A stretch of DNA of 64,000 nt from Tolypeutes matacus (taxonomy: Eukaryota > Chordata > Mammalia > Cingulata > Chlamyphoridae). A program made the position numbers and the translations under genes. The stretch lies in NCBI GenBank assembly GCA_026826555.1, contig JAKSZT010021121.1, forward strand, positions 2,387,596-2,451,595. The letters are read 5' to 3'. This document shows, in pieces, positions 55,641-64,000 of this stretch. Under the pieces are notes generated by a model. The model was not told where the DNA came from, searched no databases, and saw only the letters and a list, made by a program, of their open reading frames with translations. Positions within the stretch are counted from its first letter, which is position 1, and each line of letters begins with the position of its first letter.

Positions 55641-56250
55641 GAAGGTACGCTCATCTGAAGGTAAACAGAAGTCAGCAGTATTTTCCGTGTGGAAAGATAT
55701 TTTGGAGAGAAGGGTGTGCCTCCTTTAGAGTCCTTTGACAGATATACCTGTCTGCCGTTAGCAGTTCCTTGGGGCTGAAACCTTGGAGAGTCACACTTTC
55801 AGTGACAATAAAACAGAATGGGTTGCTTTATTCTGAAAAAAGTCTGGAGTCATTTGGGGCTGAATGTCCAAGACACACCTGAGTGAGGTGTGAATTCAAA
55901 GGAGAGGAACATCACTGGGGGAACTGAGTGAGCGGAGCTGAGTCACTGGGCATGGCGGGCTTCCAGAGTCGCAGACGAAGATCTTTCTTCCTCAGGGAAG
56001 TGGAATCGGTATTAATGCCTTTGTTCAAGGTGAGGCACTTGTTCATAAAAACCACAGTGGCACCCTTCATTTTAATCGTTCACCACTCGTGTCCTGTGTA
56101 CTGAGTTCCCACGATGCTGCAGACGCTGACACCAGAGTTATCTAGGGGAAAGCTTCATCTGAATCAGAGTCTCTCCTTTAAGTTCTAACAGCAGCCTGAA
56201 CAGAACTATGTCTCATCACCCATAGGTGTAATGGACTAGCTACGTTCTGA
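55641..56250. other. Unassigned sequence; holds a speculative exon
   Basis: No repeat recognised. A possible 26-codon frame with a Kozak-like ATG (55952) ends at a splice-donor-like CAAG|GTGAGG (56029/56030). See findings; not called as a gene. Confidence 0.4.
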
Positions 56251-56254
56251 CATT

Positions 56255-56400
56255 CATTTAACAACCATTTATTGAGTTTTTACAATGATCAGGCACTCTT
56301 ATCGGCACTAGAGATATACTGGTGAACAGAAATGATAAATGGAAATAACATTCTAGTGTGGATGACAGAAAATGAAAATTTAATTATCATATCATTGTAA
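56255..56400 (-). repeat. L2 LINE fragment (antisense)
   Basis: 'caaccatttattgagttttt', 'acaatgatcaggcactctta', 'tcggcactagagatatactg', 'gtgaacagaaatgataaatg'. Minus. Confidence 0.8.
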
Positions 56401-57224
56401 TTATCATAGGATCTGAAACCTGAGGAGACAGTATGTGTTGGTGGATCTGAAGTGTTGAAATAACCATAAGCAAACTCTTTCTCTTGGATCTTGATATATA
56501 GATACAGCCAAAACTAAAATATTTTGTTTAGGACAGGAGGGATCTTGGATGTAGGAAAGAAAGACAAAGAGAAATCTGAAAGCAGCACAGCATTAGGAAA
56601 GGTAAGACTTTCCTCTAACTTGAGACCCACATTTACACAATAAATAAATGAATGTGCTACCGGTCCATTGCAAAACAGGCAGGGTATAAGGATGATGTAG
56701 GACGTCTTGGAGAAATTAGCACCCATGTCAGCCGTGAGTGAGCACAGAAGCAGAGCAGCTAGCACTGCAAGTGAAAAGGAATCCAAGAGCAATTGTTCAT
56801 AATGACAATCGAGGTGAAACAAACTAGGTGGAAACTTCTGCTGTTTTAATAATAGTTGGGTATGCTGAGCAAGGTCCAGCTCTGGGATATTCTATGTTGT
56901 GCTACCAGGGGGCAGGGGCCCTACCAGCTGCAAGCTGGGTTAAGATCTGAAACTCAGATGGATGCATTTCAACTCATGACCACTCTAGCCCAAGGTAAAG
57001 CTTCTCAAGACTTGGTCGGCCTCTTTGTGATTTTATCCCTTCTATAAGTATACCCTTGAGGTTTAGCTCTGCCTGATAGGGCAGGGGAAAGCACAGGACA
57101 TGGGATTTGCCCCTGGGTGCTGAGGTGTCACTCCAGATTTGGGCTTAACTTGTTTTGGAGATTCTTGTTTGCCTAGGGAGTTGGATGTTTTCCTATAGAA
57201 ATGCAAAGACCTTTTGGGGAAAGA
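56401..57224. other. Unassigned sequence
   Basis: Nothing recognisable; a 102-codon minus frame (56514-56822) has no domain I recognise. Confidence 0.4.
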
Positions 57225-57350
57225 CACCAGATTATGGTTTGTGGACCACCTGGGCTAAAATCACTTAGGAAGCATCTTTAGAATGCTGATTCCTGGGCCA
57301 TCACATCAACCAACTGAATCAAACTATCTGGGGATGGGAACTGCAGATTT
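57225..57350 (+). mobile_element. MER20-type hAT DNA element, partial
   Basis: 'tggtttgtggaccacctggg', 'ctaaaatcacttaggaagc', 'gattcctgggccatcacatc', 'caactgaatcaaactatctg'. Right end absent. Confidence 0.65.
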
Positions 57351-58309
57351 ATTAGCTCACGGAGTTTTGCTATCCTTGTGAATGTTTACAGATTACTAGA
57401 GTATGTAATGAAGGAAAATAACCTTCATCAAGATCCAATAATGTTAGGTTCTACTTACTTTCTCTAACCATTGAGAAGACTGAGAGTCAGAAGAGTTACA
57501 AGCAGCACAAGAACCCAAAGGATATCATTGCAAAAGAGGGAGCTAGTTGGCCTTTGCCACCCTCAAACTGAAGTAGCAGTAAGGTGCTTGCACATATTCC
57601 CATGTCCCCGAAGCGAGGGCAGAGTTAGGGGGAGGCAGGAGGGGAATTTTCATGGCCTGAGGAAGAGAGATGATTTAGGCTGAAAAATCTTTGGCGATTT
57701 ATTTGATTAAGCTATTTATTAAAAATCTGAAAAAAATAACTCCAAACAAATGATCCTACCACCTTGATTGAATCCCTTTGGTGCCTATCACCTCTGAATA
57801 TGTCTACAAAGTCAGAGGCATTTTCCAGGGGTAAAAGTGAGTATTGCTTTAAGATTTTATTTTTATTCATGTTAATGGAATTGGAAAAACCTTAAATTTT
57901 CGGGAAATAGTAACTCACAAGTTACTGAACAGATGGCAATTTCCCCTCTGCCTTTTGCCTAAAAACACACATTGGGTGCGTCACTAGCAAAGTCCAGGCC
58001 TGGCTACGGCTTATTACTCAGTCCTGAAGTATTTGCTTCTGTATTTATCATGCAGCAGAGGATATAAATATAGATCTTAGACATTTTAGTGAGGTAAGCT
58101 TAAGAGCCTACAGGGGTAGCAAAATCAGGGCAAAATCTAGAGAAAAAGCATTCTTTATTGGAACAGGTTTGATTTATAGAAATGGACACTTTGATCCATT
58201 CTGTCAGAGCACGATTTTCATCTGACCAGTTTGTTTCTTGCCGTTTCACAGACAGCAATTATTCTTTCACCCCTTTTATTACTTGATCAACAGAGAGTAG
58301 AGCACAATG
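57351..58309. other. Unassigned sequence
   Basis: Nothing recognisable with confidence. Confidence 0.5.
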
Positions 58310-58311
58310 AG

Positions 58312-58475
58312 AGTCTCAAACCAAAGACTCAAGCTTTACTATGCATACAGATCACCTGAAGACCTTGTTAAGATGCAGATGGTGATTCAGTGGGCCTGAG
58401 ATTCTGCATTTCTAAGTAGCTCCCAGGTGATGCCTGGGCTGCTGCTCAGTGCTCCACACTGAGTAACAAGGTCTT
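58312..58475 (-). mobile_element. MER20-type hAT DNA element (antisense)
   Basis: 'gagagtctcaaaccaaagac', 'atacagatcacctgaagac', 'cttgttaagatgcagatgg', 'ctaagtagctcccaggtga'. Minus relative to the copy at 57.2 kb. Confidence 0.75.
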
Positions 58476-58684
58476 AGAACACCATCAGGTGCCCAAGGTC
58501 ACATTGAAGCTCTGCCTCTCACAGCTGTGAGACCTGGAAAATGTTATGAATTTCAGTTTCCATTTCCTCGTCTTGAATACTTGTGTAAAATGCAAATAAG
58601 GAGAGCATCCAACATACAGGACTGTTATAAGGATGCAGTGTGATAATCCATGTAAGTGCTAAAGATAATTTCTGGTAATTAGCA
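58476..58684 (+). repeat. MIR SINE
   Basis: 'agctctgcctctcacagct', 'gtgagacctggaaaatgtt', 'tttccatttcctcgtcttga', 'actgttataaggatgcagtg'. Confidence 0.75.
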
Positions 58685-58800
58685 GACATTTATTTTATGC
58701 CTACTATAGGCTGGGGTACCAGGAAAAGAAATGTAAATGTGAGCTTTGTTTTCTTAGATCTAATAGCCTGGAAGTGGACAGTAATATGGATAAGCTACAG
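58685..58800 (-). repeat. L2 LINE fragment (antisense)
   Basis: 'catttattttatgcctacta', 'taggctggggtaccaggaa', 'tcttagatctaatagcctgg'. Confidence 0.6.
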
Positions 58801-58859
58801 AGAGGTACGTAGATCTCCCAGGACTTAGGAGATGGACAAGGGCATGCTGCAAAGTCGAG

Positions 58860-59115
58860 AATACCCATCAAGGAGTCAGGAGACCTCAGTCCTGTTTCCC
58901 ATTGTCCTAAGAGATCTTACGCAATCTCCTTTCCATCTCTGCAGTGCTCTCAGTCTGTAACAGAACATACAGTCCTATCTTTCAGGTCATCACTTACTAA
59001 CTTTTTGACGTTGGTTAAGTTTCTTCGAGTCCTGGGCCTTATTTTCCTTATTGGTAAATTTAGGATAATAAAATAACAGTTGTGCAGATTAAATACAATA
59101 GCATAAAATATTTAG
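58860..59115 (+). repeat. MIR SINE, diverged or two overlapping copies
   Basis: 'aggagtcaggagacctcagt', then 'tcacttactaactttttgac', 'ggttaagtttcttcgagtc', 'ttgtgcagattaaatacaat'. Confidence 0.65.
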
Positions 59116-59154
59116 ATCATTCTCTTGCTTACCTAAACATTTAATACATATCTT

Positions 59155-59225
59155 CTTTATCAACATCATCATCTTCATCATCATCTCTACTTTCTCTTTT
59201 CTTTTTCTCTTACTATCTCTGTGAC
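59155..59225 (+). repeat. (ATC)n and CT-rich simple repeat
   Basis: CATCATCATCTTCATCATCATC followed by a CT-rich stretch. Confidence 0.8.
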
Positions 59226-59332
59226 CTTAGCCAAGTTATATTAGCCAATAATCAGGGCTTTTTGAACTGCTCAACTATACACCTGTTTGTTTTTTTAATT
59301 TTCTTTAGAGTGGATCCTGAAACCAATCAAGT

Positions 59333-59513
59333 CTTTAAACCAGCATCAACAAACTTCTCTGTAGAAGGCCAGACAATGAAAAATTTAGGCTTTGCCATAG
59401 ACAATATGTAAACAAATGAGCATGGCTGTGTTCCAGCAAAACGTTATTTACAAAAACAGGAGATGGGCTGGATCGGGCCCGCAGGCCATAGTTTGCTCAA
59501 CACTGCTTTAACC
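59333..59513 (+). mobile_element. Internally deleted hAT DNA transposon with 8-bp TSD
   Basis: Element 59341-59505: left end CAGCATCAACAAACTTCTCT, 'agaaggccagacaatgaaa', 'ttaggctttgccatagac', right end 'ggccatagtttgctcaac' and CACTG. 8-bp duplications CTTTAAAC (59333-59340) and CTTTAACC (59506-59513) differ at one base. The middle of the usual family sequence is missing after 'aggctttg'. Confidence 0.85.
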
Positions 59514-59621
59514 TAAAGAAACTGTATATGTCCTTTGGTCCATAAAATACAACACAATATTGTAGGAAAGCAAGTGGGCTCTGTGCTCTTCTCCACTGAT
59601 TATCAGCTCTGCCTTCACTTT

Positions 59622-59854
59622 AAGAACCCCATGCAGTTTTGATCACTGTAGCTTTGTGGGTTCCGTGTAATATTTTAGGTAATCTAAGCACCTCTTAAAA
59701 TATATGTATATATATATATAAATAACATTTTTGTAAGCAAATACACATATATGCATATATATTTATATATCATTTTGCAAATGTTTGTATGTATTGTGAG
59801 AATTTTGATTTTTACCCATAATAAAAAAAAAAAAAAAAAAAAAAGAACCCCATG
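59622..59854 (+). mobile_element. Young L1 insertion, probable 5' inversion, 12-bp TSD
   Basis: Bounded by an exact 12-bp duplication AAGAACCCCATG (59622-59633 and 59843-59854), next to a TT|AA nick-like site. The right part 59715-59825 is the L1-like 3' tail also found inverted at 9.37-9.48 kb, followed by poly(A) to 59844. The left part starts 'cagttttgatcactgtagc' + 'tttgtggg', which looks like antisense L1 ORF2 text. Opposite orientations inside one duplication suggest twin priming. Confidence 0.8.
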
Positions 59855-60050
59855 GCCTTAGAAACACAGAGTCGTACCGTGGAGAAGGGCTTCTGAGGTC
59901 AAGCTCATCCCTTTTAAAGCTAAGTTAAACTGAGGTAGGTCCTGAGAGGGCAACTTATTCACCCAAAATTATAGGCTTCAGGGACAGAGCAAGCATCAGA
60001 AGCTTGGTCTCCTGACTCTAATCAGGGACTATATATTTTCTCTCCTTAGG
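59855..60050 (-). repeat. MIR SINE fragment (antisense), weak
   Basis: 'ggcaacttattcacccaaaa', 'ttcagggacagagcaagcat', 'ttggtctcctgactctaatc'. Confidence 0.55.
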
Positions 60051-60554
60051 TTGAAAGGAGGAAGAAATAATTTCCTTCAGAACAAAAAATAACTTTATTT
60101 CCACTAGGATTTTAAAACAGAGATGTACTTTTTGAACTTTCCTATTAATGGATATGCCATAGTCAGACATGAAAACAGCGCTCTGTTGGCTTAATGGGAA
60201 TAGCAGTCCCCTGTCCTTGTCACTTGGCTCTCATATTAAAGTTCTCCTTTCATTTCTAGTAAAACAGAAAAACACCCTTTCCCTCTACTCACATCTACAC
60301 AGATTCCAGAATCATTTCTTTGGCAGTAAATTAGCAGTGAATTGGATGGCTAACCACATCCATCCACATCCCTATCTACAAAGAAGTAATGGGAACAGAA
60401 AATCCTGGAATGGACAAAAGCTTCCTTCTGCTAGGATTTGAATGGAAATATTTCCTCTCCTTTTAATATGCCATTTGTGTGAGTTTCTATGGACTTTCTT
60501 AACAGATGCCTTTCTACCCTTTATACCCTTGCAGAACTATGCTGGGGTAAAAAG
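60051..60554. other. Unassigned sequence
   Basis: A 90-codon plus frame (60169-60441) without a recognisable domain. Interesting only because the antisense of similar words ('ctttcatttctagtaaaac', 'ctactcacatctacacag') reappears at 61285-61400 on the other strand. Confidence 0.45.
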
Positions 60555-60735
60555 AAAACAGTTATGATTTATTGAGCATTATTGTGTACCAGCCATGGTG
60601 CTAAATGCTTCAATCCTGTGTGAGAGTATAATTAACCTTGTTTTACAGATGAAGAAACTAAGGCACCAGGAGGATAAATAAATCATGCAAGAACATGACT
60701 ATGGCTCAGTATCTTTGACTCCAAAGCCTTTGGTT
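60555..60735 (-). repeat. MIR SINE (antisense)
   Basis: 'atgatttattgagcattatt', 'gtgtaccagccatggtgct', 'tgttttacagatgaagaaac', 'ttgactccaaagcctttgg'. Confidence 0.88.
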
Positions 60736-60769
60736 TAACCATGTAACAAATAGGTCCTCCAAGTAACAA

Positions 60770-61085
60770 ATAGGTGAAAAATTTTGACATAAAAATTCAT
60801 GATGTGGAATTGTATAGTTCCATTTATATGAAATGCCCAGAGCAGGTAACTGTATAGAGCCAGAAAGCAGATTTGCAGTTGCCTCAGACTGGGGGTGGGA
60901 ATGGGGAGTGATTGCAATGGCCGTGAGGGATGTTCTTGAGGTGTTGGGCATGCTCTAAAATTGGATTGCTGTGATGATTGGTTGCACAACTCTAAAAATT
61001 TAATAAAAATCATTGATTTTGTACACTTGAAACCGTGAACGTTATGGTATGTAACTCCAACCTCAATAAAACTGTTAAATTAATC
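60770..61085 (+). mobile_element. L1M 3' end
   Basis: 'tatatgaaatgcccagagc', 'gccagaaagcagatttgcag', 'ttgcctcagactgggggtgg', 'gattggttgcacaactctaa', 'acctcaataaaactgttaa' with AATAAA near 61063. 5'-truncated. Confidence 0.88.
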
Positions 61086-61484
61086 ATGAGGAGCAGGAGT
61101 TGCAAAGGCTTCTCTTCATTCTCATAGTTACTCCATGCATGTGGGCATCTTCATTTCTCTTTCCAGCCTCAGTCAAATTCCAACACAGGACAGTCTCTTT
61201 TCTCCCAGGGTTATTTATTCCCCTTTGTCACTGGGGATAGCATGTGGATGGATGAGGGTTGACTTCTTATTCAATGCTAGTTTATGTTCAAAGCAATAAT
61301 CCTGGAATTTGAGTGGATGCAAGTAGATGAAGAGGGTGTTTCTTTGCTTTAATAGAAATGAAAGGAGACTTTTGTTACAAGTGGAGTATGGAAAGGGCAG
61401 AGGACAGTTTTTCTTACTGAACCAACACAACCATATTTTAATATATCTTAGAAATGGATCTCTATTGCAATAGGCTCATTTATG
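61086..61484. other. Unassigned sequence
   Basis: Includes a segment (about 61195-61410) whose reverse complement resembles 60180-60390; see findings. Confidence 0.5.
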
Positions 61485-61620
61485 TATTTGTTTATACATT
61501 CGACATACATTCATCAAATCTCTTTTATGTGCCAGGAACCTTTCTTAACTCTGGGGATAAAACAATGAACAATATAGTCATTATTTTTGTCCTCCTAGAG
61601 TTCACAGCACAGCAAGTAAA
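61485..61620 (-). repeat. L2 LINE fragment (antisense)
   Basis: 'ctcttttatgtgccaggaac', 'aactctggggataaaacaat', 'gaacaatatagtcattattt', 'cctcctagagttcacagca'. Confidence 0.8.
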
Positions 61621-61930
61621 TTTACCCTTCTCTTTCCTTCTTTGGGAAAATCCTACCCCTTCTCTCATGCTCTGACCCCATTTGGAAGTGCCTTTTTCCA
61701 TACAATCTCCCACATCACTTTATCTACCTCTCTTATAACTTAATCATGTCTGACTTGCACTGAAGTTATATTTGTGCATTACCAATTACTAGAATTACTT
61801 TCTTTATAAGTCTGTAAAACCCTCTTAGTAGATGTTATAAATAATTCATATCTTTGTGCCCAGAATATCCATCATAATGTTTGTATATAGTAGACACTCA
61901 ATAAACCTCTGTAAAATGAATGGTTAATTT
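61621..61930 (+). repeat. L2 LINE 3' end
   Basis: 'ctttgggaaaatcctacccc', 'tctttataagtctgtaaaac', 'atatctttgtgcccagaata', 'gtagacactcaataaacctc', 'tgtaaaatgaatgg'. Plus; head-to-head with the L2 to its left. Confidence 0.75.
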
Positions 61931-61939
61931 AAGTGATTA

Positions 61940-62490
61940 ACCAAATACCATGGAGAACTTTTAGGTATCAGGTGCTATTCTAGGAGTTGGGAGATTTAGT
62001 GGTGAACAAAACTCACAAGGTCCCTGCATATAAGATCTTGCCTCAGATTGGAGTCAATACACGGGTTAACAAAAAGATACAGTGAATATTGCAAAGGAAT
62101 TAAACAGATGGTAATTCATTGGGGGTAAGGAGCAGTGAGTTACTTTAGCAAGGGTAGTCAGAGAAGATCTTTGTGGGGACACAATATTTTAACTTAGACA
62201 TGAAAGGTGAAAAAAAGTCAGCCTTATGAATAGCTAGGTAAAAGAACATTCTGGGTAGAGGAGAGAGGAGATAAAAAGGCCCAGAGGCAAGAAGGAATTT
62301 GGTGTGTTGGGGAAGCAAAAGCTATACCAGGCTCCTGTGGAGCCTAATGAGTAAGGAGGAGAGGAAAGGGACTGGGAGGTAGGCAAGGCCAGCTTATTAA
62401 GGGTCTTACAGGCCATGGTGAGGAGTTTGAATTTCATTCTGAGTGCAATGGGTGAAGTATGTTAAAGATTGAAGTGCTATAGATGTGATT
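61940..62490 (-). repeat. L2 LINE (antisense)
   Basis: 'ggtatcaggtgctattctag', 'gagttgggagatttagtgg', 'gggtagtcagagaagatctt', 'gaggcaagaaggaatttgg', 'gtcttacaggccatggtga', 'ttgaatttcattctgagtgc'. One of the clearest L2 copies here, about 550 bp. Confidence 0.9.
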
Positions 62491-62507
62491 TGTGGTTTAA
62501 TGAGATC

Positions 62508-62542
62508 ATTTTTATTTTATTTATTTATTTATTTATTTTTGA
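62508..62542 (+). repeat. (TTTA)n microsatellite
   Basis: TTTATTTATTTATTTATTTATTT, one interruption. Confidence 0.9.
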
Positions 62543-63094
62543 GCATGTACTGGAGAAACTAGAATTAAAGCAGTGAGACCATGAATAAATAACTTTAATG
62601 TAATGTTGCCTGGGCTAAGAATCTGGAGACCTGGGTTTGGGTTAGAGACTGATCTTGATGTTATTAGACACAAACATGAGTGTTTGCTCTCCTGTTTTTA
62701 AATCCAACTCATTGAACTTCCTGGCATCAAATGAAGTTCCTTGTGAATTTTATGTATCTCCTTATGCACATCTGAAATTATATACATGTGTTACAACCAA
62801 GAATCATTGGGAAGGTCACCCTAAGTTCTGGGCATCTTGTGCGGCTGTAGTTGCATCATATTTTGGGGAAGCTTCTGCATCTTACTCCCTCCTTAGCAAA
62901 TTGGATATACTTCTTATCACCTCAGTCTAACTGAAGCTGCAGCTCCAATTACTGCCTTTTATTGGCTAAACTTTGCCGGCTTTGGCACTGCCTCTTATTA
63001 AGAGGAATCCATTTTAACCCCAGGCTCCTCATTAGAACACATATTTTATGTAGGCAACATCCTATCTGTGAATCTCAAGAAGGAGAAAAAGAGA
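62543..63094. other. Unassigned sequence
   Basis: Two plus-strand frames of 81-91 codons near 62655-63207, without recognisable domains. Confidence 0.4.
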
Positions 63095-63235
63095 ACATTG
63101 AGCTGAAAGTCAAGAGACCTGCTTCTATTCTCCACTTGGCTCTGACTCAGTGTGTGATCTTAGGCAAATACCTTCTCCTCTCTGTGTCCCATTATACCTA
63201 TTTGTAAAATAAGATGATTGAACTTGATGAACTCT
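63095..63235 (+). repeat. MIR SINE fragment
   Basis: 'ctgaaagtcaagagacctgc', 'gtgtgatcttaggcaaatac', 'ctctctgtgtcccattatac', 'tatttgtaaaataagatga'. Confidence 0.8.
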
Positions 63236-63299
63236 GAGGTAAAATATTACTTCACTGGTTCTCAAAAATGTGCTTCATAAGGACATAGATATTTGTGTC

Positions 63300-63787
63300 C
63301 AAGAAACACAATGTATTCCCATCCAAATAAATATGAATAGACCAACTCTGAGACACATACTAATCAGAATGTCAAATGCCAAGACAAAGAGAGAATTCTG
63401 AGAACAGCAAGAGAAAAGCAATGCACAACATATAAGGGATACCCTATAAGATTAAATGCCGATTTCTCATCAGAAACCATGGAGGCAAGAAGGCAGTGGT
63501 ATGATATATTTAAGATATTGCAAGAGAAAAACTACCAGCCAAGAATCTTATATCTGGCAAGATTAACTTTAAAAAGCAAGGGTGAAATTAGAATATTCAC
63601 AGATAAACAGAAACTGAGATAGTTTATAACAAAGAGACTGGCTTTACAGGAAATATTAAAGTGAGTGTTACAGCTTGAAAAGAAAAGACAAGAAAGGCTT
63701 GGTAGAGGGTCTAGAAATGAAGATTGTATCAGTAACAGTAACTAAAAGTGTCAAAATAAAAATGACAGATAAAATACAAAGATCAAA
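63300..63787 (+). mobile_element. L1 region upstream of ORF2
   Basis: Sense L1: 'gaacagcaagagaaaagcaa', 'catcagaaaccatggaggca', 'agaaggcagtggtatgatat', 'aactaccagccaagaatctt', 'cagataaacagaaactgaga'. This is the region between ORF1 and ORF2 of old L1 (HAL1/L1M-like). It leads directly into the ORF2 start at 63788, so it is one element cut at 63939 by an LTR. Confidence 0.85.
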
Positions 63788-63939
63788 ATGGATGAAATAA
63801 GAACTGCCTTTACAGTAATAACATTGAATGTTAATGGAATAAATTCCTCAATCAAAAGACACAGACTGGTGGAATGGATAAGAAAATATGAGTCATCTAT
63901 ATGCTGTCTGCAAGAAACTCACCTTAAACCCAAGGATAC
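63788..63939 (+). pseudogene. L1 ORF2 N-terminal fragment, disrupted by LTR
   Basis: The first about 50 codons are the start of the L1 endonuclease domain: residues LNVNGI near codons 13-18, SSIKRHRLVEWI near codons 20-31 and CCLQETHLKPKD near 38-50. The ORF stays open up to 63939, where a family A LTR starts; codons after that belong to the LTR. The frame is intact over this short stretch but the element cannot be functional as it stands. Confidence 0.88.
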
Positions 63940-64000
63940 TGTATTAGTCAGGATTCTCTCGGGAAACAGAATCAGCAGGAGATATCTGTCAATAATATGA
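63940..64000 (-). mobile_element. Family A LTR, partial at window edge
   Basis: Begins TGTATTAGTCAGGATTCTC, the reverse complement of the 3' end of the LTRs at 10707 and 40565, followed by 'agatatctgtcaataatatg' matching the antisense of 40960-40980. Minus orientation. Runs past the window edge, so length and duplication are unseen. Confidence 0.88.

Overview
The window is mammalian nuclear DNA with no gene I can support. It is AT-rich, lacks CpG islands, has only short or low-complexity open frames, and is filled with interspersed repeats typical of placental mammals: MIR, L2, old L1, MLT1/MaLR-type LTRs, MER5A- and MER20-type DNA elements. Four tRNA-headed SINEs (15.4-16.1, 21.2, 43.5 and 55.0 kb) have the B-box and layout I associate with the DAS-SINEs of Xenarthra. 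Together with several LTR and L1 3' UTR families I do not know from other orders, this suggests an armadillo or close relative (inference from memory, no alignment run). The window is intergenic or deep intronic.

Layout. 0-3 kb: pyrimidine tract, L2 and MIR fragments, mostly unassigned sequence. 3-6 kb: an MLT1-type LTR split by a younger LTR, then a decayed L1 ORF2. 6-8.2 kb: a long minus-strand L2. 8.4-15.3 kb: MIRs, a 5'-truncated L1 tail, one solo LTR. 15.36-16.07 kb: a chimeric SINE insertion. 16-26.5 kb: alternating L2/MIR, an MLT1, a DAS-SINE and an LTR inside a MIR. 26.5-38 kb: three solo LTRs of one family, a 1.6-kb L1 3' UTR-like block, several minus-strand L1 pieces and HAL1-like A-rich sequence. 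38-53 kb: MER5A-type element, L2, MIR, a second solo LTR inside a MIR, a DAS-SINE with a (TA)n tail, and much unassigned sequence. 53-64 kb: L2, MER20-type and other hAT elements, a probable twin-primed L1, and an L1 ORF2 start cut by an LTR at the right edge.

The best-supported new information is the set of solo LTRs. At least seven LTR-like elements in three sequence families (called here A, B and C) have TG...CA ends. Six complete copies are bounded by exact 5-bp target-site duplications; a seventh differs at one base. Five of the insertions fall inside older repeats, which gives a relative order of events: MIR/L2/MLT1/L1 first, then A, B and C. The L1 tail copies at 9.35 and 59.6 kb are near-identical, inverted, about 50 kb apart and each has its own perfect duplication, so they are young.

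I found no gene system, CRISPR array, rRNA, or functional tRNA. The only weak hints of coding potential are a possible 26-codon first exon near 55.95 kb and a broken long frame inside an L1 3' UTR-like block at 28.1-29.0 kb; both need comparative data. Repeat family names are from recognition of consensus sequence, and edges of old repeats are approximate to tens of bases.
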